Below are positions 49,818-58,468 of a DNA stretch of 64,000 nt, piece by piece. The DNA is from Pantoea sp. IMH. Its GTDB lineage: Bacteria > Pseudomonadota > Gammaproteobacteria > Enterobacterales > Enterobacteriaceae. Made by a program: the position numbers and the translations under genes. Below the pieces are notes generated by a model. That model saw only the letters and a program-made list of their open reading frames with translations, was not told where the DNA came from and did no database searches. Each line of letters begins with the position of its first letter. Within the stretch, counting starts at the first letter, position 1. The stretch lies in NCBI RefSeq assembly GCF_000599885.1, contig NZ_JFGT01000002.1, forward strand, positions 1,054,001-1,118,000, in the 5' to 3' direction.

Positions 49818-51962
49818 TCAGGATCTGATCATATAACCATAAAGGCGCTTAACGCCGGCGGCATCCGCCTCAGCGTAAACGCCCTGTAGTTCAGGCGAAA
49901 AGCCGGGCAGCAGATTCAGTCCCTCCTCCAGCGCCAGGAAATAGCGCTGTACGGCACCGCCCCACCGCTCGCCCGGCACCACGCAGAGCACACCTGGCGG
50001 ATAAGGCAGCGCGCCTTCGGCCGCAATACGCCCTTCCGCATGAGCAATGGGCACCAGTTCCACATTGCCGCGAATAAACTCCCTGTTGGCGTCCTGGGGA
50101 TTTATCACGCTCTCCGGCAGGCTCTCCTGGCGGAACATCGCCTTCTGTAAATCCTTCACGCCATGGCTGACATAGAGCTGGTGCATTTCCTGACACAGGC
50201 GGCGCAGCGTGTAGCCCTCATAGCGCGCCCGGTTTTTGCGGTAGATGGTCGGCAGCACATCGCGCAGCAGCGCATCCTCTTTTATATGCTGCTCAAACTG
50301 CGCCAGCCTTGCCACAAGGTGCGCCATCTTTTCCATGCTTTCCGCAGGCGTGAGCAGAAACAAGATCGAGTTGAGATCGCATTTCTCCGGCACCACGCCG
50401 TTCTCCCGCAGATAATTGGCGAGGATCGTCGCGGGAATGCCAAAGGAGGCATAGTGGCCGGTGACGGCATCAATGCCCGGCGTGGTCAGCAATAATTTGC
50501 AGGGATCGACCAGGTACTGGTCTTTTTCATAGCCGGTGAAGCCGTGCCAGTCGGCCCCTGGCGCGTAGCTGAAATAGCGCGTATCAGCGGCAATCTCAGC
50601 GGTCGTAGCCTCCTGCCAGGGTTTGCCGTCCACCTCATCCGGGATAAAAGGTTTGATCATCCCGCACTTCTGTAAGATGGCTTTACGCGTATCAATCCCC
50701 TGCATGACGCACTCATGCCACAGCCGGCGTCCTGCCTCGCCCTGATGCATTCGGGCATTCACATCCAGCGCGGCGAAAAGCGGATAAAAGGGGCTGGTGG
50801 AGGCGTGCAGCATAAACGCGTTATTGAGCCGCTTATGGCTGCAAAAGCGCTGCTGTCCGCGAATATGATTATCTTTTTTGTGAATCTGCGAAGTCTGAGA
50901 GAATCCCGCCTGCTGCTTGTGTACCGACTGGGTAACAAAGATGCCCGGATCGTTTTCATTCAGTTCGAGCAAGAGCGGTGAACAGGCCTGCATTACCGGA
51001 ATAAACTGCTCATAGCCAACCCAGGCGGAGTCAAACAGAATGTAGTCACACAAATGACCGATGGCATCGAGCACTTTCCGGGCGTTATAGACTGTGCCGT
51101 CATAAGTGCCGAGCTGTATCACCGCCAGACGGAAAGGACGAGCTTCGCCAGCACGATCGGGCGCGACGCGTTGAATCTGCTCACGAAGCCAGCTTTCATC
51201 AAAGCAGTGTGCATCAATCCCACCGATAAAACCGAACGGATTGCGGGCCGTTTCCAGATAGACCGGCGTGGCGCCTGCCTGAATCAGCGCGCCGTGGTGG
51301 TTTGATTTATGGTTATTGCGATCGAACAGCACCAAATCTCCACGCGTCAGCAGCGCATTGGTCACCACCTTATTCGCGCTGGAAGTACCGTTAAGCACAA
51401 AATAGGTTTTATCGGCATTAAAGACCCTGGCGGCAAACTTCTGCGCGTGCTTGGCCGAGCCTTCATGGATCAGCAGATCGCCCAGCTTCACATCCGCATT
51501 ACACATATCAGCCCGGAAGATGTTCTCGCCAAAAAAGTCGAAGAACTGACGCCCCGCCGGATGCTTTTTAAAGAACGCGCCGCCCTGATGACCCGGACAG
51601 GCAAAGGTACTGTTATCCATCGCAACATATTTGGTCAACGTCTGGAAAAACGGCGGCAGCAGCCCCGCCTGATATTCAGCGGCAGCGGCTTCAAGCAGCG
51701 CAGCATCGCCAGGCTCACCGGTAAGCAAACCGGTTACCTGCGGCAGATCCTGCGCCTGTTCTGGCGCATCCAGCGCGATAAAAACTGGCAGGTTAAAGCC
51801 GGTATGCCGGAGCAGCGCCAGCACGCCGCTGCGCGAATCCGGAACAGAGACCACGACCGCGGCAACATCGGTAAAGTCAGTATTATCCAGCGTTACGACT
51901 TCGCGCCCGGTCTGCAGATGGATGGCGACGGCGTTACTGGCTGCAATTTTCAGAGGTGTCAT
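49818..51962 (-). CDS. speC: Ornithine decarboxylase SpeC
   Basis: SpeC makes putrescine from ornithine and is the second route to putrescine beside SpeA-SpeB. The 714-residue PLP enzyme of group III decarboxylases matches E. coli SpeC (711) from MTPLKIAASNAVA. PLP lysine is K349 in TQSVHKQQAG. Other signatures are FACPGHQGGAFF and DRNNHKSNHHGAL. The ATG at 51962 follows AAGGA at 8 bases. The frame is open upstream for another 40 codons, but that part is not conserved. Confidence 0.95.
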   Translation of the reverse strand: MTPLKIAASNAVAIHLQTGREVVTLDNTDFTDVAAVVVSVPDSRSGVLALLRHTGFNLPVFIALDAPEQAQDLPQVTGLLTGEPGDAALLEAAAAEYQAGLLPPFFQTLTKYVAMDNSTFACPGHQGGAFFKKHPAGRQFFDFFGENIFRADMCNADVKLGDLLIHEGSAKHAQKFAARVFNADKTYFVLNGTSSANKVVTNALLTRGDLVLFDRNNHKSNHHGALIQAGATPVYLETARNPFGFIGGIDAHCFDESWLREQIQRVAPDRAGEARPFRLAVIQLGTYDGTVYNARKVLDAIGHLCDYILFDSAWVGYEQFIPVMQACSPLLLELNENDPGIFVTQSVHKQQAGFSQTSQIHKKDNHIRGQQRFCSHKRLNNAFMLHASTSPFYPLFAALDVNARMHQGEAGRRLWHECVMQGIDTRKAILQKCGMIKPFIPDEVDGKPWQEATTAEIAADTRYFSYAPGADWHGFTGYEKDQYLVDPCKLLLTTPGIDAVTGHYASFGIPATILANYLRENGVVPEKCDLNSILFLLTPAESMEKMAHLVARLAQFEQHIKEDALLRDVLPTIYRKNRARYEGYTLRRLCQEMHQLYVSHGVKDLQKAMFRQESLPESVINPQDANREFIRGNVELVPIAHAEGRIAAEGALPYPPGVLCVVPGERWGGAVQRYFLALEEGLNLLPGFSPELQGVYAEADAAGVKRLYGYMIRS

Positions 51963-52662
51963 ATCACAAATCCTTAAGTGGCAAGGATGAGCGGGTGCCA
52001 GAGGCACAGCATGGACAGAGGCCACGGCCTTTATCCGGCGAACGGTATCGGAGGAGAGTTGAGCGACAGACGCTTCAGCCACAACCGCCAGACATCAGTA
52101 AAATCAGATGGGATCTGCTTTTACGCATGGCCAAAAGTGAGGCGCCGGACAGACCTCACCGCACGGTGAAGCAGGTGAAATCAGGGCGGGCAGAGACGAT
52201 TTTTTGCCGTGGAAAAACCCGGCGGGGAAAAAGGCTGTTAAGCAGCGGCGTGGCTTTCATCGTAGCGACCTCAACAACGCTGGTGAGAATGACCGCAATG
52301 ATGGCACTTATAAGTAAGGGATTCAAGGTAACGAAACAGGAGGAAGGCGGCGGGATTAAGCTTAGTTGTGTTGTTGATTACCAGTAGTAGCGTTTTACCA
52401 ATAATGACGTTAAGAAAACCGTTATCGTTGCCAATGCCCCCAGATGAATGCCCCCTATCCTCTCTTCTTTCTGACAGTTCTGGTCAATAAAAAAGGCGAT
52501 TCTGAACAGAGGCCGCGGGCCATTCTTAAGAACGGAAATCCGCCTGATTGTTCAGTAAACTCGCTGTTTTCACAGACGTTGATGGAAAAGAGTGCAATCG
52601 GTAACGTTTCAGTCATAAAGGCATTGACGCACCGCGACCAGTAAGGTTTAATGCGCCCCGTT
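51963..52662. other. speC upstream region
   Basis: A 700-bp region that separates speC from tRNA-Phe. No gene is convincing; the frames seen are low-complexity or open only by chance. It must hold the speC promoter and leader. CACCG-CA-CGGTG occurs in it (around 52159). In E. coli yqgA lies between speC and pheV; it is absent here. Confidence 0.5.
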
Positions 52663-52738
52663 GCCCGGATAGCTCAGTCGGTAGAGCAGGGGATTGAAAA
52701 TCCCCGTGTCCTTGGTTCGATTCCGAGTCCGGGCACCA
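52663..52738 (+). tRNA. pheV: tRNA-Phe (GAA)
   Basis: A complete 76-base tRNA with CCA encoded, identical to the E. coli tRNA-Phe as I remember it. Anticodon GAA sits in GGATTGAAAATCC. Acceptor (GCCCGGA/TCCGGGC) and T stem (CTTGG/CCGAG) pair fully. It lies downstream of speC, which is the pheV position in E. coli, a known island insertion site. Confidence 0.98.
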
Positions 52739-52748
52739 TCATTCAAAG

Positions 52749-52772
52749 AACCCGCCTTACGGCGGGTTTTTG
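52749..52772 (+). terminator. tRNA-Phe terminator
   Basis: CCCGCC-TTAC-GGCGGG followed by five T, 13 bp past the tRNA end. Perfect 6-bp GC stem. Confidence 0.9.
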
Positions 52773-52775
52773 CTT

Positions 52776-53570
52776 CCTGGCGTTCTGGTAGATTGCTGAT
52801 AGTTAGATCACGTTATTTGCCTGCTACATTTCCCTTTGCTTTCCTGGCTATTCTTTACCTTCAGAGAGTTCAACACCCTCTGTCGAGTCTGTTTCTTACT
52901 TTCCTGCGACGGTCAGTTACGGTTTATCTCATGTCTGGTTGTTGATAATGATGTGAAAGCGCGGGAAACGGATAATTTGCATTGCGCAGTATTCTGCTGG
53001 TCTTTAAGGGATTATGACTCGGGAAATTCAGGGGTTAACTTCCCTTTACCTAAAACGTAACAGTCACTGCCTCAGACACTCCAGAGCACCAACGGGTCTG
53101 TTTAAACAGTTCAGTTTTACCCTCACTATTTCCTCCCAAACAGAAGAGATAAAACATGCGTTACGGGCCAATTTTGGCAAAGATATTGCCAGGCTGGTAT
53201 TAAGGGCCTTAAGAATCAGCTATGAAATTGTCCCCGAATATAAGACATAAAACGAAGCGCCAGAGAGTTAAAGTCTGACGGTAACGCTAACTAAACAGAT
53301 CATTGAACGGGCATCAAAATAAACCCACCATAATAACTCCCCCTCATAATTATGAGTCGGCATTACGGACGTCAATATTTAATTATGTAGCACGCGCAGC
53401 TATATTAAAGAGAATCATCAGTCCAGCCAGAAACCTCATGAAGTTTTAAGTCTCAATTGCTATTAACTTTTATGGTATAAGCAGCTCATAATAAAATCCT
53501 GCTGAGTAAACCCTTGAGTATGCCAGCAGGAGGCTATTAAGAAAAATAATGATGTGACCTCCCTGCCTTT
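52776..53570. other. AT-rich segment left of the Hcp cassette
   Basis: About 795 bp inside the tRNA repeats without a recognised gene. Short frames of 66-83 codons occur (for example 53014-53250) but match no family I know. TCCTGCTG and CAGCAGGA (53498-53531) form an 8-bp stem with a long loop, followed on the minus strand by ATTTTATTA, which could end the DUF1493 operon transcript. Confidence 0.45.
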
Positions 53571-53900
53571 TCAGTCATATAACCACCGACCCGCCTTTGC
53601 AGACTCGATAATCATCGCAACAGTCAGCGGTTTGACTTCTGGTGCCGGCGAAGGTCTCTTTTGCCAAAATGGATATTCATATTCGAAGTAGTTTCTACCA
53701 TCAAAGTTTGAATGTTCAATTTCAAAATGCCCGAACAAGTCTGATAAAAAATCATGTGCATCTTCTGGTACAAACTGAAAGTCATCGAGTAAGGACCATT
53801 CCTTAGTGACCTGCTTAACTTCGGGTTTAAACCATCTCGTTCTCACAGGATAACGCTCCATGATGTACCCGATAACTTCTTTTTCGTAATCTCTGCCCAT
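53571..53900 (-). CDS. DUF1493 family protein
   Basis: A 109-residue acidic protein whose C-terminal motif PLTVAMIIESAKAGRWLYD and central DAHDFLSDLFGHFEIEHSNFDG match the DUF1493 family, which has an acyl-carrier-like fold. I start at the ATG at 53900, which overlaps the upstream stop (TAATG), although the frame is open to 53915. DUF1493 proteins often neighbour toxins, so it could be the immunity protein of the gene before it. That role is inferred. Confidence 0.75.
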   Translation of the reverse strand: MGRDYEKEVIGYIMERYPVRTRWFKPEVKQVTKEWSLLDDFQFVPEDAHDFLSDLFGHFEIEHSNFDGRNYFEYEYPFWQKRPSPAPEVKPLTVAMIIESAKAGRWLYD

Positions 53901-53902
53901 TA

Positions 53903-54367
53903 GAATGAAGTCCATTGTATACGATCTTTCGGACGAGCAATCAGATTGTATTTTTGGCGCGTACGTATAGCAACAAGCTGAACTGTGATTATTAATTCAG
54001 CATAACCTACAAACGGAACCCAGCGGCCTAAGAAGGTTGCTATTTTGCTGGTAGGAACCATTTTTAGTTTTGACAGTTTACCCATAGGTGCACCCAGCCT
54101 GAGTCCGAACGGGAAACGAGTATCCCCCAAAAGCTTTCTTGACAGGATAGAGGCTACACTCGTACCTGGTGTGTTAGTGGCGGCTGATAGCTTTCCTGAA
54201 ACCGGGATGAATGGCTGGCCAATCAGAACCATACTGGCAGCTTCAGTGGTTATCCCTAATGCATCTGCAAGCTGCTCAATGAAGATCAGGTCAAACAGTT
54301 CGCCGGACGTCACATTAGCGTGTCCATGGTAGTCGTATGTCCTGTTTCTCTCATCAATGGTACCCAT
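53903..54367 (-). CDS. Probable type VI secretion effector of unknown family
   Basis: A 155-residue protein starting 10 bp after the hcp stop, with GGGG before its ATG at 54367. It contains two hydrophobic stretches (about 44-58 and 110-134) and a basic C-terminus ending WTSF; I do not recognise a domain. The spacing (hcp, this gene, a DUF1493 protein) matches the usual order of tube protein, cargo and immunity protein. Membrane targeting is possible. The frame overlaps the hcp end if a more upstream ATG (54412) is used. Confidence 0.6.
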
Positions 54368-54377
54368 TCCCACCCCG

Positions 54378-54860
54378 CTACGCCGTTTGGCGCTCATTCC
54401 AGGCATCTGCAAAAATAATGTTACCGTCGCAATGTTTCCAGGTGATTTTCTCGTAGCGCATTTCTACGGTTTCGAGGTGGTTATTATTGGTGTCAGCGGG
54501 TGCAGCCATTGTTGGCGATACGGACACAATGCGAACCCCTTCAAGCAGCATGTTAAAATACTCAACTTCTTGTCCAGCATCATTAATTTTGTACCACTTT
54601 AATTCAGCTTTTTGCAGTGCCTGCCCGGTAGCCACCGCCCTGTACAGATAGGGACTTGAGTAATCAAACTCCTTAATAATGAGCATCGGTGAATGCTGAC
54701 GTGTGCCAGTAGGCTTACCCGTAGCATTATCCGTAGGGATACTCAGGTTGTGATGGAATCCTTTAAACTCAATGCTAGATTCTCTATTTTGAACATCACA
54801 TCCTCCCTTGATAAGTGCGCCACCATCATCGTACAACCACATGTTACCCGGTATAGCCAT
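54378..54860 (-). CDS. Type VI secretion tube protein Hcp
   Basis: Hcp forms the hexameric tube of the type VI secretion system and can carry effectors. The 160-residue protein starts MAIPGNMWLYDDGGALIKGGCDV and has the usual beta-barrel with VRIVSVSP near the C-terminus, matching Enterobacterales Hcp proteins. The ATG at 54860 follows AAGGGA. The frame is open for 45 further codons upstream, without known homology. No other T6SS gene is in the window, so this is an orphan hcp. Confidence 0.88.
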   Translation of the reverse strand: MAIPGNMWLYDDGGALIKGGCDVQNRESSIEFKGFHHNLSIPTDNATGKPTGTRQHSPMLIIKEFDYSSPYLYRAVATGQALQKAELKWYKINDAGQEVEYFNMLLEGVRIVSVSPTMAAPADTNNNHLETVEMRYEKITWKHCDGNIIFADAWNERQTA

Positions 54861-55160
54861 TTTCGATAATCCCTTATCATATATGTGGATTAAGGAGTCT
54901 AATACTTTGTCTTTAAGGAGTAAATGAACAATTTCAGATGGGTTAATGTGATTGCCATCAGGGAAATTAATAGATTTATTAATAGGGTATAACATTATCT
55001 TTCGTAGAGATGCAGAGTTATAGCATCTGCCAGATGGCAGAGTTCTGAGAGAAACGTCGAGACCGTCCCTTGAGAAAAGCCAATCACTTTTTGTTTAAAG
55101 AAACAGTAAATTGGAATATTCGCTAAAGATTATCCATTGGTGAAAGCAATGGATAATCCA
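54861..55160. other. hcp promoter region and right half of the cassette
   Basis: A 300-bp AT-rich stretch holding the hcp promoter. The only in-frame feature is a 45-codon upstream extension of hcp. No integrase or transposase gene is seen anywhere between the tRNA copies. Confidence 0.5.
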
Positions 55161-55177
55161 GTTTAATGCGCCCCGTT

Positions 55178-55252
55178 GCCCGGATAGCTCAGTCGGTAGA
55201 GCAGGGGATTGAAAATCCCCGTGTCCCTGGTTCGATTCCGAGTCCGGCACCA
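55178..55252 (+). tRNA. Degenerate tRNA-Phe copy (probable pseudogene)
   Basis: Matches the left tRNA-Phe except for a T to C change that breaks a T-stem pair (CCTGG/CCGAG now has C opposite A) and a missing G in the 3' acceptor strand (TCCGGC instead of TCCGGGC), giving 75 bases. The 7-bp acceptor can no longer form fully. A sequencing error in the GGG run is possible, but two independent changes make loss of function more likely. The anticodon loop is unchanged. Confidence 0.7.
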
Positions 55253-55264
55253 TTATTTAAAGAA

Positions 55265-55285
55265 CCCGCCTTACGGCGGGTTTTT
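55265..55285 (+). terminator. Terminator after the degenerate tRNA copy
   Basis: CCCGCC-TTAC-GGCGGG followed by five T, identical to the terminator of the left tRNA copy. Confidence 0.85.
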
Positions 55286-55289
55286 GCTT

Positions 55290-55895
55290 TCTGGTGTTCT
55301 GCCCACGGATGTCACTGCCCTGATTCCATCAGCCTGAATCTTTTCGCTACTTTCTCTCCGCTCACTGTGTCTGCCGGTCTTTGCACTGCCATAAGCACGC
55401 TTTCGATCATGACTAGCTCTCTGATGAAGTTATCATGACAAGGGAGAATTGGGTCTTTGTCCGGCCTGAGGAAAAACGCTTTATCGGCCCATTCAGTCAT
55501 ATCAAACAAGTGAACCTGCCAGGGGCATCTTTTGCACTATCTGTACTTTGTCTGACAGTCCCGGCTGCCACCAGAAAACCTGATCTTACAGTGGCTCTTT
55601 TACTTCATTTAACAAAAATGATGATCGTTGCTTATGTTACATAAGCGACCCATTCCAGCTTGACGCTCTGTTAGTGCAGAAGGCAGCTCAGCAGAGCAGA
55701 TAACTGGTTACTTCTGTACTCTTAGGCCATCTCCCTCAGTGAGTCGATCTCATCAATCTTTTATCATTATCTGTCTGGAAAAATGTCGCTTCAGAAGGCA
55801 ACCATCTGTTTTACATACTGATAACTTAACGAGCATCGTGCCGCTTTAAGGCTGCATACACTAAGAATTTTCTTAACACGAAGGGTTCACTTTTC
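55290..55895. other. Intergenic region right of the degenerate tRNA
   Basis: About 606 bp without a supported gene. A 69-codon plus frame (55435-55644) and a 65-codon minus frame (55312-55509) overlap one another and match no family I know. The region holds the promoter of the secreted repeat protein. Confidence 0.45.
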
Positions 55896-56312
55896 ATGCA
55901 AATAGGATTAATCTTACGCGCATTAAAATTTCTGGGGGACAGTACGTTGAGAATCGCTTTAGGGGCAGCCCTTTTTTTGACCGCCATCACTGCGCATGCC
56001 GCATTTATCCATCCGATGGACTTTGATAATTCCGCCGCACAGCAGCAGCAAGTGATTAACTATATTCAGTCAAACGTCGCCGCAGATTACTGTGAGGGTG
56101 CGGTGGATATGTGCCAGCCCACCACCTTACGTATGATGGAAAAAACGAACCTTAAAGCCTTCAAACATCTCACCCAGGCGACAGACCGCAAGCTTCTGGA
56201 TAAGGTTATCAGCGATTACTGCGACGGTGGCCCTGACTCGTGCAGCTACTCCACCATTAATATGATGTACAATCAGAATCTGAAAGTCAGCAAGACCAGC
56301 CTTAGCTGGTAA
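55896..56312 (+). CDS. Secreted protein with an internal cysteine repeat
   Basis: A 138-codon frame with a signal peptide ending near HA-A (residue 34-36). The mature part has two copies of DYC-[ED]-G-xx-D-x-C ... MM ... NLK, at residues 64-87 and 107-130 (period 43), so each repeat carries a C-x6-C pair. I do not recognise the family. An alternative TTG at 55947 follows GGGGGA at 7 bases and would give a classic short signal peptide; the ATG at 55896 also has AAGGG. Disulfide-bonded periplasmic protein is the likely form. Confidence 0.6.
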   Translation: MQIGLILRALKFLGDSTLRIALGAALFLTAITAHAAFIHPMDFDNSAAQQQQVINYIQSNVAADYCEGAVDMCQPTTLRMMEKTNLKAFKHLTQATDRKLLDKVISDYCDGGPDSCSYSTINMMYNQNLKVSKTSLSW

Positions 56313-56678
56313 CTGAGGCAGACACCGCGCTTTATGGGGGTTATCAGCAAGCCCCCTTTCCCGACGCCCCGGAAATACTTTCTCCCTGCCGCTTCTTTAC
56401 GAATGTATCTAAAACCAATACTCAAATTATCACGTTATTTCGCGGTCAGTTTTGGTGGTGAAATAGTGGCGATATAACTCCACGCTGGCAGGAAATGTGA
56501 ATCTGGCGCAGTTTGCGCTATCTCCTGTAACAGGCTAGTGACGCCAGACGTAAACAATTTCAGTTTCGACCAGCATACCTTAAGAAGGTATACCCTTTTC
56601 TAAGCTCGCCCTGCGCTATACGCATTTACATCAAACACAAAAAGTAGCGGATGCCCAACGGCATGTTGCAATGTTGTA
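56313..56678. other. Region between the secreted repeat protein and trkG
   Basis: A 366-bp gap with no gene between two convergent genes. ATACCTT-AAG-AAGGTAT (56575-56591) is a perfect 7-bp hairpin followed by ACCCTTTTCT, a possible weak terminator for the rightward gene. Confidence 0.45.
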
Positions 56679-58154
56679 CTACGCCCGCCAGAAAAAGCGT
56701 GAGAAGAGGATCAGCACCGGATAGATCTCCAGCCGTCCCAGTATCATCGCCGCGCACATCAGGTATTTGGCACCATCACTCAGCGTGCCAAAAGTGGACG
56801 CAGTTTCGCCAAACCCCAGCCCCATATTATTGATACAGGCCGCTACGGTGGCGAACGACGTCATCAGGTCATAGCCCATCACGTTCAGCGCCCAGATAAA
56901 AAAAATCGTGAACAGGATATAGAGAAAAAAGAAGCTCCATACCGAGCGAAGAATGCGTTCATTTACCACGCTGCCGCCAATGCGGATGCTCAGCAGCGCA
57001 TGGGGATGCGAGAGCTGGTGCAGCTCCTGGCGACTCTGTTTGAACAGCACCAGAAAGCGCAGCGCCTTAATCCCGCCGCAGGTAGAGCCCACGCAACCGC
57101 CGAAAAAACTGGTGGTCAGCAGCAGCATAATGGTGTGCGCTGGCCAGTTAGCGTAATCGCTGGTTGCCAGACCGTTATCGGTGATCATCGAACTGGTCAG
57201 GAAGAAAGCATGTATCAGGCTGCCGGTTAGGTTATACATCCCGGCGTGCCAGATCTGCCAGGCGACGATCAGCACGACGATCGCGGTAATCAGCAGAAAG
57301 AAGCGCAGCTCGGCATTCTGCCGGAAAGGCTGCAACGTACGCCGGGTAAAGGCCACAAACCAGACGGTAAAATTGATCGCCGAGAGCAGTGAAAAAATGC
57401 CTGCTACCAGCTCAATAGCATGGCTGTTCCAGTAGCCGATACTCTCGCTACGGGTAGAGAAACCGCCCAGTGAGACGGTCGAAAGTCCGTGGCAGAGCGC
57501 GTCAAATGCGGGCATACCGGCCAGCATATAGGCCATGGAACAGGTCAGCCCCAGCAGCAGATAAGTGAGCCACAGGCTGCGTGCCGTATCCGCCAGCCGC
57601 GGCGTCAGGCGTTCCTCTTTGAACGGGCCTGGCATTTCTGACTGATAAAGTCGGGCACCGCCAATCCCCAGCAGCGGCAGCACGGCGACCGCAAGCACGA
57701 TGACGCCCAGCCCGCCGATAAAATTAAGCTGCGCCCGGTAGTAGAGATAGGCATGCGGGAGCGCGCTGACGTCACCGATTACCGTGGCTCCTGTGGTCGT
57801 AATCCCGGAAACCCCCTCGAACAACGCACCGGCAAAGCCCAGCCCCACAGCATCATCCAGCCAGAGCGGCATGGCGCTGATGACGGAAAAGAGCAGCCAG
57901 AACAGCACAATGATCACAAAACCGTCGCGGGTTCTGAGCTGAATACCAGCATGCTTCGTCGACAGCCAGGCCCCGCCGCCGAGCGTAAAAAAGGTCAGGA
58001 AAGTGGTCAGGAAAGCGAGGTAGCTGCGTTCTTTATCGATCAGGGCGATCAGCATGGGTGGCAACATGGAAAAACTGTAAAGAAGCACCAAAAAGCCACA
58101 GAGGTGCGTCACCACCCGCAAACGGTGAACGTTAATGACTGGTGTAAATTGCAC
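56679..58154 (-). CDS. trkG: TrkG-type potassium uptake protein
   Basis: A 491-residue inner-membrane K+ transporter subunit of the TrkH/TrkG family with four pore-type segments. It resembles E. coli TrkG more than TrkH: the N-terminus LRVVTHLCGFLVLLYSFSMLPPM is TrkG-like. Filter-region stretches are GVSGITTTGATV, STVSLGGFSTRS, MITDNGLAT and INNMGLGFG. It needs TrkA (outside the window) to gate. In E. coli K-12 trkG is on the Rac prophage. Here it lies in a chromosomal accessory stretch. Confidence 0.88.
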   Translation of the reverse strand: MQFTPVINVHRLRVVTHLCGFLVLLYSFSMLPPMLIALIDKERSYLAFLTTFLTFFTLGGGAWLSTKHAGIQLRTRDGFVIIVLFWLLFSVISAMPLWLDDAVGLGFAGALFEGVSGITTTGATVIGDVSALPHAYLYYRAQLNFIGGLGVIVLAVAVLPLLGIGGARLYQSEMPGPFKEERLTPRLADTARSLWLTYLLLGLTCSMAYMLAGMPAFDALCHGLSTVSLGGFSTRSESIGYWNSHAIELVAGIFSLLSAINFTVWFVAFTRRTLQPFRQNAELRFFLLITAIVVLIVAWQIWHAGMYNLTGSLIHAFFLTSSMITDNGLATSDYANWPAHTIMLLLTTSFFGGCVGSTCGGIKALRFLVLFKQSRQELHQLSHPHALLSIRIGGSVVNERILRSVWSFFFLYILFTIFFIWALNVMGYDLMTSFATVAACINNMGLGFGETASTFGTLSDGAKYLMCAAMILGRLEIYPVLILFSRFFWRA

Positions 58155-58416
58155 AGCACGGCTCCGGTTAGGGGAATTCTGACATAAAATCCTGCCGTCC
58201 TATTAAACCCTGCCCGCCGTAAAAATATCGTAAAAAAAGCGGCTGAAACGCAATTATCTGGCTCGTCAGCGAGAGTGACGACGGAGCGCGGGAGGCGTAG
58301 AGAGACGGGGAATAAAGCGTCCTGTGCCATGGACGACACGGCTCAGCCGGTCAGAAGCGAGCTCCTGTGTCTTACGGGCGAGCCTGTTCCCGAAGCCGAC
58401 ACGTTATTAAGAACAA

Positions 58417-58442
58417 TAAAAGCAGCCGGATGGCTGCTTTTA
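58417..58442 (-). terminator. Terminator of the AI-2E family gene
   Basis: TAAAAGCAGCC-GGAT-GGCTGCTTTTA is an 11-bp stem. On the minus strand it is followed by TTGTTCTTAA. It is 27 bp past the gene stop and between it and trkG. Confidence 0.8.
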
Positions 58443-58468
58443 CCGTAACGAAGCGGGGAATCGTTTTG

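Larger units (their letters stand above)
52646..52775. repeat. Direct repeat, left copy (tRNA-Phe unit)
   Basis: About 130 bp, from GTTTAATGCGCCCCGTT through the tRNA and past its terminator (GTTTTTGCTT). A near-identical copy with a few base changes and one deletion lies at 55161-55289 in the same direction. The two enclose the Hcp cassette. Confidence 0.9.
55161..55289. repeat. Direct repeat, right copy (degenerate tRNA-Phe unit)
   Basis: The right-hand copy of the 130-bp tRNA unit, from GTTTAATGCGCC to GTTTTTGCTT, including 17 bases upstream of the tRNA and the terminator. Whole-unit duplication is unusual for integrase-made repeats, which normally copy only the tRNA 3' end. Confidence 0.85.

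Noticed and set aside
54861..54995. Extended Hcp start at 54995
   Set aside because: The added 45 residues are not Hcp-like and the start at 54860 has AAGGGA at proper spacing.
52646..55289. Integrative element with integrase and att sites
   Set aside because: No integrase, recombinase or phage gene is visible between the copies, and whole-unit duplication is not the usual att pattern.
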